Source of the DNA: Zetaproteobacteria bacterium
GTDB lineage: Bacteria > Pseudomonadota > Zetaproteobacteria > Mariprofundales > Mariprofundaceae
Direction of reading: 5' to 3'
Assembly (NCBI GenBank): GCA_003695905.1
Contig: RFGS01000083.1
Span: forward strand, 1-37,353
DNA: 37,353 nt
Shown: positions 1-9,480 of the stretch, one piece after another
Numbering within the stretch: position 1 is the first letter of the stretch
How the letters are laid out: each line of letters opens with the position of its first letter
Notes under the pieces: model-generated
Database searches by the model: none
What the model saw: only the letters and a program-made list of their open reading frames with translations
Told to the model about the DNA's origin: nothing
Program-made: the position numbers and the translations under genes

Positions 1-135
1 GATGAGAGCAAACCGGATGGCACGCCGAGGAAGCTAATGGATGTGTCAAGACTCCATGCGCTCGGATGGAAAGCCCGCATCTCGCTCAAAGAGGGTATCC
101 AAAGCCTCTACGAACACTATGCGAGTGAACGATGA
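1..135 (+). CDS. fcl: GDP-L-fucose synthase, C-terminal fragment (5' end outside window)
   Basis: Frame 1 reads [44 protein letters not shown], the characteristic C-terminus of GDP-fucose synthase ([18 protein letters not shown]). Overlaps the next ORF as ATGA. Confidence 0.82.
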   Translation, partial: DESKPDGTPRKLMDVSRLHALGWKARISLKEGIQSLYEHYASER

Positions 136-368
136 GGGAGTTGCTTCGCTCGGAGGATATGGTGTTTTTGCGCCTGCTCAGTGAGGAGCTATCCGCGCGC
201 GGCATTGAGCATCGACTGGAGGGGGAAGCCGTGAATGCGCTGATGCCCATTGGCGAACTGATGGCTCCGCGCATCTTGGTTGAGGATGCGGACATGCAAG
301 CTGCTCTGCGCGTGCTTGAAGACCTCAGGAAAGCTGTCAGCAACGATCACAGGACAAGGGAAGGCTGA
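132..368 (+). CDS. small DUF2007-like putative signal-transducing protein
   Basis: 78 aa; layout resembles DUF2007 proteins (short N-terminal element, ...GIEHRLEG..., ...[17 protein letters not shown]...). ATGA overlap with the upstream gene. Confidence 0.5.
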   Translation: MRELLRSEDMVFLRLLSEELSARGIEHRLEGEAVNALMPIGELMAPRILVEDADMQAALRVLEDLRKAVSNDHRTREG

Positions 369-1072
369 TGTTGCAGGGCCTGTTGGCTTTGGTTTCCGGT
401 TTCAGGCGTCTGCTGTTCGAAAGACCGTTCCGGATGGTGGTTCTGAAGATGAGCGTCATGTTGCTGTTGCTGATGCTGGCGCTTGGTTCTGTAACGGTGT
501 GGTTGACCGGCATGCTGATGGGCCAGTTCGTGCCCGAGGGTGATGCCTGGTATATGGAATTGCTGAATATCCTGGTCTGGCTGTTTGCTGTGATGCTCGG
601 ATTCATTGTCGGCCTGCTTGCATACATGACATTGGGATCGGTCATGGCCTCCGCCTGGCTGGACGATCTCGTTGGCATCGTTGAAGGCCATTATGCAGGG
701 CAGCGGGGATCCTTCTGGCTCAGCATGTTGAGAAGCATGAAAAACATTGTCATGCCGCTGCTGCAGTTTCTTCCCTACGCATTGCTTGCGCTCCTTATGC
801 TGATTGTGCCTGTCGTCGGCGGAGCAGTGGCGAGTCTGATTTGGGCTTATGCCGGGCTTCGACTGCTTGCTTATGAGATCATGGATGCATCAGCGAACCG
901 ACGAGGCTGGGATTGGGAGCGTCGGAAGCAGGAGTTCCGACAACATCGTGGCTTTTACGTTGGTTTGTGCGTTGCGACCATGGCGGCAATGATGGTTCCC
1001 CTGCTCAATCTGTTTGTGTTGCCTGCTGCGGTTGTTGGACTTGCGCAATGGCTTCATCTTAGGGACGAATAA
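368..1072 (+). CDS. multi-pass membrane protein, EI24/CysZ-like
   Basis: 234 aa with about 5 hydrophobic segments; overall organisation like EI24 (CysZ) proteins; starts at the stop of the preceding ORF. Confidence 0.55.
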   Translation: MLQGLLALVSGFRRLLFERPFRMVVLKMSVMLLLLMLALGSVTVWLTGMLMGQFVPEGDAWYMELLNILVWLFAVMLGFIVGLLAYMTLGSVMASAWLDDLVGIVEGHYAGQRGSFWLSMLRSMKNIVMPLLQFLPYALLALLMLIVPVVGGAVASLIWAYAGLRLLAYEIMDASANRRGWDWERRKQEFRQHRGFYVGLCVATMAAMMVPLLNLFVLPAAVVGLAQWLHLRDE

Positions 1073-1553
1073 GAACCGTTTCGCCTATGCGGCATTGCTC
1101 AAACAGTTCCAGAATGTCGATGTTACGCATGCGGATGCATCCGTGGGATGCCGGGGTGCCAATGCGTTGCTCATCATGGGTGCCATGGATATAGATATAG
1201 CGCATGCGCGTATCCACGCGGCCGCGGCGGTTGAAGCCCGTTTCACAACCTTCAAGCCAGAGGATCCGGGTTAGGATCCAATCCTCCCGCGGATCAGCCA
1301 CCGCTGGGTCGTACAGTCCCACGGGTTTGCGCCCACGGAATACGGTCAGAGGTGGGCATTCATCACCAATGCGGGCATAAATGCGGTGACGGCCCAGTGG
1401 AGTGCGCAAGCTGTTGCGTATGTTTCCCGGGCCGACGGCAGAAGTGGAGACCGGGTAAATCCGCCATGTCCCCTGGCGACGACGATGCAACAACAGCTGA
1501 TCCTGAATCGAGACGATGATCATTGCCGCCAGTCTAATGGCTTTCGCAGGCAT
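1059..1553 (-). CDS. L,D-transpeptidase catalytic domain (YkuD-like) protein
   Basis: Motif IHGTHDEQRIGTPASHGCIRMRN (HGT...SHGCIRM catalytic signature) and TPLGRHRIYARIG. Confidence 0.85.
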   Translation of the reverse strand: MPAKAIRLAAMIIVSIQDQLLLHRRRQGTWRIYPVSTSAVGPGNIRNSLRTPLGRHRIYARIGDECPPLTVFRGRKPVGLYDPAVADPREDWILTRILWLEGCETGFNRRGRVDTRMRYIYIHGTHDEQRIGTPASHGCIRMRNIDILELFEQCRIGETVLIRP

Positions 1554-1621
1554 CCCATACCGATTTTTGCTTGTGCCCTCTGTTCCCGCGTATAGGGTGG
1601 GGCGCTTTGAAGGAGAAAATC

Positions 1622-2110
1622 ATGTCTATAGAACATATTCAACCGAATACGGTTGTGACCATTCATTATGTCCTGACCAATGATACGGGTGATATCCTGG
1701 ACTCATCGCAGGGGTCCGAGCCGTTGCAGTATCTCCATGGTGCAGACAACATCATTCCGGGTCTGGAGGCTGAACTCGCTGGCAAGCGTGTTGGCGATCA
1801 TGTCAGTGCGGTCATCGAACCCGAGAATGCATACGGACCGTATCAGGATGCGCTGACCCAATGGGTGCCCAGGGATCTTTTTCAGGGTATTGATACGATT
1901 GAACCCGGCATGCAGTTCCAGGCACAGACCGATGCCGGCACGCAGGTGGTTACGGTCGCTGAAGTGCGCGATGATGAGGTTCGGGTGGATGGTAACCATC
2001 CCCTAGCTGGTCAGCGTTTGCATTTTGAGGTGGATGTCGTGGCCATTCGAGAGGCAACGGCAGATGAGTTGAGCCATGGCCATGTCCATGGCGAGGATGG
2101 TTGCGCCTAA
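1622..2110 (+). CDS. slyD: FKBP-type peptidyl-prolyl cis-trans isomerase, SlyD-like
   Basis: VTIHYVLTNDTGDILDSS...YLHGADNIIPGLEAELAGKRVGD... plus a His-containing C-terminal tail (SHGHVHGEDGC). ATG at 1622 preceded by AAGGAG; the ORF-track start at 1571 is probably too long. Confidence 0.88.
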   Translation: MSIEHIQPNTVVTIHYVLTNDTGDILDSSQGSEPLQYLHGADNIIPGLEAELAGKRVGDHVSAVIEPENAYGPYQDALTQWVPRDLFQGIDTIEPGMQFQAQTDAGTQVVTVAEVRDDEVRVDGNHPLAGQRLHFEVDVVAIREATADELSHGHVHGEDGCA

Positions 2111-2119
2111 TCCAATGCG

Positions 2120-2965
2120 TTAGTCCGGCAATGCGCGGCGGTAAACAGCGCCGCGTAATTGCCCGGACAGATCGTGAAGTGTTTCCAGTCTAATTAGACC
2201 GCTCGGCGTCTCGGGTAGACCGCATATCCCGGTCTCCACGATGATGCGCCCGTTTTCACGGAGAAACATGTCGCCTGATTGCAGGATTTTTCTAAGATAG
2301 CTCATTCCATCCATGCCATCGGTCAGGGCATGGCGTGGCTCGTAACCCAGCTCAGGCTCCAGCGCGCTCATTTCATCAGCTGCCACATACGGTGGGTTGG
2401 CAATGATGAGATCGAAATGCTTGCTTGAACTGAAAGCTGAGAGCATGTCAGCCTGGATAAGGCGCAGCCGTTTCGAAACGTTGTGCCGTTTGGCGTTTCT
2501 CTTGGCACATTGCAGGGCGTGATAATCAATGTCACAGCCAATGCCCAAGGCATGCGGATATTCAAGGGCGAGGGTGATGGCAATGCAGCCGCTGCCAGTT
2601 CCCAGATCACAGAAGCTAAGCTGTATGTCCTGGTCCGGAAAATGACGTAGCGCAGCTTCAATTAAGTGCTCGGTTTCGGGTCGAGGGATCAGGGTGGCTG
2701 GTGAAACCTCGAAGTTGCGCGACCAGAACTCCCTTCGTCCGGTGATGTGGGCCAAGGGCTCCCGCTTTGCCCGGAGCGAGATCAGGGCATTGGACTTCTC
2801 CAACACATCCTCCGGTATCGGATCTTTCATGCGTGAGAAAAGCTGGGAGCGGTTCATACCCCATGCATGGGCCAGCAGGCACTCGGCATCCAGGCGGGGA
2901 GTATCGCATCCCGCTTTATCAAGCACGGCAGCCGCATGCCTAAGCCATGTGCCCGTATCCTTCAT
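2120..2965 (-). CDS. prmC: peptide chain release factor N5-glutamine methyltransferase
   Basis: NPPY motif (IIANPPYVA), SAM motif [14 protein letters not shown], RxEFW near the N-terminus; directly downstream of prfA. Confidence 0.93.
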   Translation of the reverse strand: MKDTGTWLRHAAAVLDKAGCDTPRLDAECLLAHAWGMNRSQLFSRMKDPIPEDVLEKSNALISLRAKREPLAHITGRREFWSRNFEVSPATLIPRPETEHLIEAALRHFPDQDIQLSFCDLGTGSGCIAITLALEYPHALGIGCDIDYHALQCAKRNAKRHNVSKRLRLIQADMLSAFSSSKHFDLIIANPPYVAADEMSALEPELGYEPRHALTDGMDGMSYLRKILQSGDMFLRENGRIIVETGICGLPETPSGLIRLETLHDLSGQLRGAVYRRALPD

Positions 2966-4035
2966 GTGGACTGCTGGGCCAGCAGCTCTGTTTGCTCGTG
3001 CATGCGTAGAGCATCCACAAGTTCGCCGAGTTCACCGTCCAGAATCTGCTCAAGCTTGTAAAGCGTGAGGTTGATGCGGTGATCGGTCACCCTGCCTTGA
3101 GGGAAATTGTACGTTCGTATGCGCTCGGAGCGGTCGCCGCTGCCGACAAGCAGACGCCTGGTTTCGGATCGTTCGCTTTGCCTTGCGCGTTGCTCGGCAT
3201 CATAGAGCCTAGCCTGAAGGACTTTCATGGCCTTGGCCTTGTTCTTGTGTTGACTTGATTCATCCTGGCAGGTCACAACAATGCCACTTGGAATGTGCGT
3301 GATGCGAACGGCGGATTCGGTCTTGTTCACATGCTGTCCGCCGGCCCCGGATGCGCGATAGACATCGATGCGCAGATCCTCGGGACGAATATCAATCTCT
3401 ACATCCTCAATCTCCGGCAACACGGCAACGGTAACGGCCGAGGTATGGATGCGGCCACCTGATTCGGTCTCCGGCACGCGTTGCACCCGATGGACGCCGG
3501 ATTCGAATTTGAACAGGGAATAGGCACCTCTTCCCATGATCTGGGCAACGATTTCCTTGAAACCACCGATGCCCGTTTCATTGGTCGACAGGATTTCAAC
3601 CTTGAGCCCCTTGGATTCAGCAAAGCGCGAGTACATGCGGAAAAGGTCGGCTGCAAACAGCGCTGCCTCCTCACCTCCTGTGCCAGCGCGGATTTCCAGG
3701 ATGACGTTGCGTTCGTCGTTGGGGTCTTTGGGCAACAACAGGATGCGAAGCCGTTCCTTGCAGGTGCTGAGTTTATCCTTAAGGCGATTGATGTCCTGAC
3801 GTACCAACGCACGTAGCTCATTGTCGCATTCGGGATCATCCAGCATGTTTTCTTGTTCGCTCAGCTCCTGGGAAATCTTTTTCAGTTGCTCGATTTCCGC
3901 AGCGATTGGTGCCAGTTCGGCCAGTTCCTTGGACAGTCGGCTGAATTCCTTGGGGTTGCTTGCAATGTCTGGATCGGCAAGGAGACATGTAATTTCGTCA
4001 TGCCGGCGAAGAATGTCATCGTAGCGGCTGTTCAT
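2962..4035 (-). CDS. prfA: peptide chain release factor 1
   Basis: GGQ motif [27 protein letters not shown]1 core; start chosen at MNSRYDD (4035) rather than the track start 4122. Confidence 0.96.
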   Translation of the reverse strand: MNSRYDDILRRHDEITCLLADPDIASNPKEFSRLSKELAELAPIAAEIEQLKKISQELSEQENMLDDPECDNELRALVRQDINRLKDKLSTCKERLRILLLPKDPNDERNVILEIRAGTGGEEAALFAADLFRMYSRFAESKGLKVEILSTNETGIGGFKEIVAQIMGRGAYSLFKFESGVHRVQRVPETESGGRIHTSAVTVAVLPEIEDVEIDIRPEDLRIDVYRASGAGGQHVNKTESAVRITHIPSGIVVTCQDESSQHKNKAKAMKVLQARLYDAEQRARQSERSETRRLLVGSGDRSERIRTYNFPQGRVTDHRINLTLYKLEQILDGELGELVDALRMHEQTELLAQQST

Positions 4036-5341
4036 CTGTCCCCTTGCGAGCATGTTCGGATAGGGTGATGGAGTCGGATTCAAGCCCGAAGAGCCGGCTT
4101 GCCGATCCCATGAGCAGGTCACCCTCGATGTCAGCGGGCAGCGATTTAAGTGTCTTCAGCGCCGGGTGCATGAAGCGTTTCATCAAGGCCCGGCTGAACC
4201 GCTCGACGGCTTCACGCTGTTTCTCATCCAGTCCGCGAAGAAGGTACTTTTCTGCCTTGGCTAGTTCTTCCTGTCGCATGATTTCCATTTGTGTCTGAAT
4301 GCTGCGGATCAGGGGTACGGTCTCTAGGGATTTGAGCCAACGTAGGAAGATTGCCGCTTCCTCGTCGAGAATGGCCATGGCTTTTCTGGCTTCCTGTTCG
4401 CGCTGTTCGCGATTGCCTTGAACAACCTGCTGAAGGTCATCGATGTCATAAAGGTAAATGTCATCCAGTTCGCCGATTCGGGGATCGATGTCGCGGGGTA
4501 CGGCAATGTCCACCAGGAACATCGGTCTTCCCTGACGCCGTGCTATGGCACGACGCACTGTATCAGGCAGCAAGACAAAGGTGTTGGCACCTGTGCTCGA
4601 AAGCACGATATCAGCCGCATCAAGGTATTGCTCAAGCTCGTCAAGGACCAAGGCATGGCCGTCAAAGTTTTGGGCCAGTCGCTTCGCGCGTTCGAGGGTC
4701 CGGTTAGCTACGAGAATGTTTGTGCACCCGTGTCCCCGGAAATGGGTGGCGGCCAGTTCTGCCATTTCCCCAGCGCCGATCAGCATGACCGTCTTGCCGC
4801 TCAGGTCTCCGAAGATGTGCTTGGCCAGTTCCACGGCGCAGGAGGAGATATTCACTGCCTGTTTGCCGATACCCGTTTCACTTCGGGCGCGTTTTGCTGC
4901 AGCGAAGGTTGATTGATAGAGGCGATGGAGCACGTGTCCCGCCGTGCCGGCATCCAGGGCATATTCATAGGAGGCCTTGACCTGGCCGAGAATCTGGGGT
5001 TCGCCCAGAACGAGAGAATCGAGGCCGGATGCGACAGCATATAAATGTCTTACGGCATCGTCCGTCGTGTACGAGTAAAGGTGGGTGATCACCTGTTCGA
5101 GGTCCATGGCGGCCTTGTTGGAGAACCATTCGTGCAGTGCTGCCATGGCCGCATCCGGATCATGTGTGACGGCAGTCATCTCCACCCTGTTGCAGGTCGA
5201 CAGCAGCGCTGCCTCGCGGATGGCAGGATGGGCGACGATGTCCTGCAGGATTTGCGGAATGTCCTGCGACGGAATGGCCAGACGCTCGCGTAGCTCAACT
5301 GGCGCGGTCTTATGATTCAGCCCCACATAGCAGATGCGCAT
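4016..5341 (-). CDS. hemA: glutamyl-tRNA reductase
   Basis: [21 protein letters not shown]..., [38 protein letters not shown]. Confidence 0.96.
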   Translation of the reverse strand: MRICYVGLNHKTAPVELRERLAIPSQDIPQILQDIVAHPAIREAALLSTCNRVEMTAVTHDPDAAMAALHEWFSNKAAMDLEQVITHLYSYTTDDAVRHLYAVASGLDSLVLGEPQILGQVKASYEYALDAGTAGHVLHRLYQSTFAAAKRARSETGIGKQAVNISSCAVELAKHIFGDLSGKTVMLIGAGEMAELAATHFRGHGCTNILVANRTLERAKRLAQNFDGHALVLDELEQYLDAADIVLSSTGANTFVLLPDTVRRAIARRQGRPMFLVDIAVPRDIDPRIGELDDIYLYDIDDLQQVVQGNREQREQEARKAMAILDEEAAIFLRWLKSLETVPLIRSIQTQMEIMRQEELAKAEKYLLRGLDEKQREAVERFSRALMKRFMHPALKTLKSLPADIEGDLLMGSASRLFGLESDSITLSEHARKGTDEQPLR

Positions 5342-5358
5342 GTCGGAAAGCTAGCGGT

Positions 5359-5778
5359 TCAGATCGCTGCGGACCAGCGTCCGTCTTCTTCCAGCTCCTC
5401 GCTGATCGGCCAGCATTTCTGATGATCGGCCAGGAAGGCTTGGATCTCGATTCTTCCCTTGGTGTCGGTGCCGATCCCCAGACACAGCAGAGATCTGTTG
5501 CATGTCCGAGCCAGGGAACAGAAAGCCTCAGTTTCCCCGGGCGTGCCGCGAAAATGGGTCTGGTACACTGCTTGCACGGGATATTTCGTGGTTTGCAACG
5601 CTTGCTGCAGGCGTGATAGGGAGCCGACGGTATGAATGCTCAGTTCCTGCTCATTTTCACCGGATTGAACGTATCCGTATTCTGCTTCCTCGCTACGCAT
5701 GGCTGTGGCCAATAGTGACTGGGCCAGATGTCTCGGGATATGACAGGGTTCGCCAGGTTGGTCCGGTAGATTCAGCAT
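5359..5778 (-). CDS. hypothetical protein, possible degenerate JAMM/MPN-like fold
   Basis: 139 aa ORF immediately upstream of hemA on the same strand; weak resemblance to M67/JAB layout (…YPVQAVYQTHFRGTPGETEAFCSLARTCNRSLLCLGIG…) but no intact HxH...D motif. Confidence 0.4.
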   Translation of the reverse strand: MLNLPDQPGEPCHIPRHLAQSLLATAMRSEEAEYGYVQSGENEQELSIHTVGSLSRLQQALQTTKYPVQAVYQTHFRGTPGETEAFCSLARTCNRSLLCLGIGTDTKGRIEIQAFLADHQKCWPISEELEEDGRWSAAI

Positions 5779-5919
5779 GCGGTTAGCCTAGGAAAGTCGA
5801 GACGTACGTCAAATGGAAGGCGCTTATTGCTAGTAGGAGGGTGCTTCATGTCCTCGGTGCGGATTTACAAGCTGCCGATGATGACGTATATTGGACCATA
5901 CCTGAGCGGGGAGGAATTA

Positions 5920-8217
5920 ATGAAAGACAACCCACTGAGCATTCGTGGCCGTCATCTCGGCCTGCAGTTCAGGGTCTGTGCTTTGCTTATCATTCTCTTA
6001 CCGTTAGTGGCCTTCCTTTACCTGTTGGCTCGGCATGGCCTGGTGGACAAGCTCTCCTCCGCGGATGCCATTCTTCTGCTGCTGGTGGGTGTGATCGTGC
6101 TGGGGGCACTGGCTCTTTTACAGTCTGTTTTCAATGCACTCCAGGCGCTTGCCTCATCCATTCAGCAGGGAAGGGTTGATTCGGCTGCGGCGTTGGGTGA
6201 GGTCGAGGTTGCCGAAGAGCTCCGGGACATAGCCCGGGGCTTTCAGCAATTGCTCGATGCATATCGCCGAACCGAACAGAGCCTGGAAAGGAAGACACGA
6301 GAACTTCAGGAACTGAGTTCGTTGCCCGATGAACTCTCAAAAACCCTGGACATGGATGCACTTTTTTCCATGGTGCTGACTAGGCTCGTTCAGGCCACGC
6401 ATGCAGCCGAGGGTCTTGTCTACCGGCTCGAAGACGAAGGGCAGCGCCTGAAGGTCGTTGCCGTTCAGGGGCACAAACTGGCGTCGATGCGCGGCAGGCT
6501 CATCGAGATCGAGCGCTCCTACGTTCAATGGGTCGCTGAAAAGCGACAGCCCATGGTGGTTGAGAAGATCAAGGATGACCAGCGAGTTCCTGCCGGTTGC
6601 GAGCCGGAGCGTCTGTCCGGCTCTTTTCTGGCGTTGCCCGTGATCGTGCGCGGTAGGCTTCTTGCCATTATTCAGTTGGCTGATTCGGACAGCGATCGCG
6701 TGTTTTCTGATGCGGATCTGCAGGCGGCCCGTGTGCTCTTACGGCATGCCCATATGGCCCTGGAGAATGCCTGGACCTATCGCAGCCTTGAGAAAGCTGT
6801 GGTCGAGCTGGAGGAGAGGAATCGTCAGCTTGAATCCGAGGTCCGGCGCAGGAAGAAGGTGGAGGAGTACCTTGAGCATCTTGCCCACAAGGATCGTCTG
6901 ACCGGCTTGGCCAACCGATACATGTTCATGGACAAGCTCGAAATGATGCTACGCCAAGCGAGGCGCCATGAGACAAAGGTGGCTGTGATGTTTGTTGATC
7001 TTGACCGCTTCAAGAATATCAATGACACGCTCGGACATGGGGCCGGTGATGCCATATTGCAGGAGATTGCCGGTCGTTTGCAGCGTTCCCTGCGCGATGC
7101 GGATCTTGTCGCTCGCTATGGTGGTGATGAGTTCACGCTTGCCCTGCCGGACATCCATGATGCGGAAAGCGTCGGCGTCATTGCCAACAAATTGGTTGCC
7201 CTGCTTGCCGAGCCCATCCGGCTTGAGGATCGTGAATATCACCTTGGAGGCAGCATAGGCATCAGCATTTTTCCTGATGATGCAACTACGGTTGAGGATC
7301 TGATCAAGCATGCAGACGCTGCCATGTATGTGGTCAAGCATCGTCGAGGTCAGGGATTCCATTTCTATACCCAAAGCCTTGGTATCAAGGTCGAACATCG
7401 TCTGGAAATGGAAAACGATCTGCGGCAGGCTCTGAAGAACGAGGAGTTTGTTCTATTCTATCAGCCATTTTTGGATTTAGAACGGGGAAATCTGACAGGT
7501 TTCGAGGCCTTGGTGCGTTGGAATCATCCACGCCATGGTCTCGTGCTGCCTCACCAGTTCATCGGCATTGCTGAATCGACAGGCCAAATTCAGGCACTTG
7601 GAGAATGGGTGCTAAAGGCGGCCTGTTCCCAGTTTCATGAATGGATTTCCATGTTCCCCGGGGTTTTTTCGAAAGACGCCGTGATAGCCGTCAATGTGTC
7701 GGCTCTGCAGTTCAGGTCGGAGGATTTTGTCGGCCAGATTGATCATGCGCTTGCTGTTAGCGGGCTTCCCGTGCAGCGCCTCGAGCTTGAGATCACAGAA
7801 AGCATCGTCATGGATCAGGCCGACACCTCCATTGACAAGCTTCATCGGCTCAAGCAACTGGGCATTCGCATTGCCATAGATGATTTTGGCACCGGCTTTT
7901 CTTCATTGGGCTATCTCAAGCAATTCCCCATTGATACGATCAAGATGGATCGATCCTTCGTCTGCGGCGCACCAGAAAACAAGCCGGATGAACTGATCGT
8001 GGGGGCCATTGCGGACTTGGCTCATAATCTGGGCGTCAACGTGATTGCTGAAGGTATTGAAACCCGGGCTCAGTTGGTCTGCGTGCAGCGACACCGTTGC
8101 GAATGGGGACAAGGATATTTGTTTTCCCAGCCGCTTCCCGCCGAACGCATTCAGCAGATGATCAGTGAAGGGCATGAGTTGCAGGAATGGAAACAGCTTA
8201 TTGAAGGGAGCGGTTAA
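5920..8217 (+). CDS. membrane GAF-GGDEF-EAL cyclic-di-GMP signalling protein
   Basis: Two hydrophobic segments, GAF-like region, RYGGDEF with upstream RDAD I-site, GFEALVRWNHP, IDDFGTGFSSLGYL, IAEGIET. Start uncertain: 5920 (GGGGAGGA SD) or 5848 (AGGAGG SD); track gives 5827. Confidence 0.93.
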   Translation: MKDNPLSIRGRHLGLQFRVCALLIILLPLVAFLYLLARHGLVDKLSSADAILLLLVGVIVLGALALLQSVFNALQALASSIQQGRVDSAAALGEVEVAEELRDIARGFQQLLDAYRRTEQSLERKTRELQELSSLPDELSKTLDMDALFSMVLTRLVQATHAAEGLVYRLEDEGQRLKVVAVQGHKLASMRGRLIEIERSYVQWVAEKRQPMVVEKIKDDQRVPAGCEPERLSGSFLALPVIVRGRLLAIIQLADSDSDRVFSDADLQAARVLLRHAHMALENAWTYRSLEKAVVELEERNRQLESEVRRRKKVEEYLEHLAHKDRLTGLANRYMFMDKLEMMLRQARRHETKVAVMFVDLDRFKNINDTLGHGAGDAILQEIAGRLQRSLRDADLVARYGGDEFTLALPDIHDAESVGVIANKLVALLAEPIRLEDREYHLGGSIGISIFPDDATTVEDLIKHADAAMYVVKHRRGQGFHFYTQSLGIKVEHRLEMENDLRQALKNEEFVLFYQPFLDLERGNLTGFEALVRWNHPRHGLVLPHQFIGIAESTGQIQALGEWVLKAACSQFHEWISMFPGVFSKDAVIAVNVSALQFRSEDFVGQIDHALAVSGLPVQRLELEITESIVMDQADTSIDKLHRLKQLGIRIAIDDFGTGFSSLGYLKQFPIDTIKMDRSFVCGAPENKPDELIVGAIADLAHNLGVNVIAEGIETRAQLVCVQRHRCEWGQGYLFSQPLPAERIQQMISEGHELQEWKQLIEGSG

Positions 8218-8316
8218 TCTGATTTGACATTGACCGTGTCATTGGCGGCTATAGCATGCCCGCGCACCACCCTCGATGTTGGTGCAGAAAACGCTTTCAG
8301 GCTCGGGGGAAACAAT

Positions 8317-9474
8317 TTGATCAAACAGTACCTTCTTTCACCAGGTCCAACAGCAGTGCCCGAACGCGTGATGCTGCGCATGGCTCATCCGATGATCCAT
8401 CATCGCACCCCGCAATTCTCGGCCATTTTCGCCGAGACCAAGGCCATGCTCGAAAAGGTGTTTCAGACCGAGAACGATGCCTTGATGCTTGCTTCCAGTG
8501 GTTCTGGCGCGATGGAAGCTGCCGTGACGAATCTTTGCTCCCCGGGTGATACCATCGTTTATGTCAATGGCGGCAAGTTCGGCGAGCGCTGGGGTAAGAT
8601 CGCAGCCAAGCACGGTGTTAATGCCGTGGAAATCAAGGTGGAATGGGGAGATGCGGTTAGCGTAGATGCTGTGCGGAAAGCTCTCGAGGAGCATCCTGAA
8701 GCACGCGGGGTGTTCGTGCAGGCATCGGAAACATCGACAACGACCGAGCATCCGATTCGAGAAATTGCGGATCTGACACGATCGCTTCCGAAATGTGCGC
8801 TTGTCGTCGATGCCATTACGGCATTGGGCGTGATTGATATGCCGATGGATGCATGGGGGCTGGATGTCGTGATTTCTGGTTCCCAGAAGGCATTCATGTT
8901 GCCGCCTGGTCTGGCCATGATAGCCCTGTCGGAAAAAGCCTGGGCCATGACCGAAGAAGCCAAGTGCTCTCGTTTCTATTTCGATCTCACTGTCGAGCGC
9001 AAGAACCAGCAGAGGGGCAAGGATACGACGGCCTGGACCCCGGCAGCCTCGTTGATCATTGGTTTGAACGAGGTGCTGAAGATGATGTTCGAGGAAGGTC
9101 TGGACAAGCTTTATGCGCGTCATGCGCTGCTGGCACGGGCCACAAGGGCGGGAGTGAAAGCTCTCGGCATGGAATTGGTCTCCAAATCCCCCGCAACATC
9201 GGCAACGGGCGCCTATGTTCCCGAAGGCATTGACGGCGGTGCATTTGTCAAATATCTCAGGGACGTGATGGGGGTGACGTTTGCCGGTGGACAGGATCAT
9301 CTGAAGGGCAAGATCGTGCGGATTGCACATCTGGGCTACTACGACGCGTTTGATATCACGACAGCAATGTCAGCCATCGAGATGGCGCTCGCTAAGTTCG
9401 GTCATCCTGTGAACATGGGCGCCGGGGTGGCTGCTGCTCAGGACGTTCTGCTCGAGCGGTTCTCGAAGGTCTGA
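8317..9474 (+). CDS. pyridoxal-phosphate aminotransferase class V (alanine-glyoxylate/phosphoserine aminotransferase-like)
   Basis: LIKQYLLSPGPTAVPERV, SGSGAMEAAVTNL, VVISGSQKAFMLPPGLA (PLP Lys). TTG start at 8317 preferred over 8224. Directly precedes serA. Confidence 0.85.
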   Translation: MIKQYLLSPGPTAVPERVMLRMAHPMIHHRTPQFSAIFAETKAMLEKVFQTENDALMLASSGSGAMEAAVTNLCSPGDTIVYVNGGKFGERWGKIAAKHGVNAVEIKVEWGDAVSVDAVRKALEEHPEARGVFVQASETSTTTEHPIREIADLTRSLPKCALVVDAITALGVIDMPMDAWGLDVVISGSQKAFMLPPGLAMIALSEKAWAMTEEAKCSRFYFDLTVERKNQQRGKDTTAWTPAASLIIGLNEVLKMMFEEGLDKLYARHALLARATRAGVKALGMELVSKSPATSATGAYVPEGIDGGAFVKYLRDVMGVTFAGGQDHLKGKIVRIAHLGYYDAFDITTAMSAIEMALAKFGHPVNMGAGVAAAQDVLLERFSKV

Positions 9475-9480
9475 TTGACT

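Noticed and set aside
8338-9330. 330-aa minus-strand ORF antisense to the class-V aminotransferase
   Set aside because: Shadow ORF: low-complexity Cys/His/Arg-rich translation, no motifs, fully opposite a well-supported CDS.
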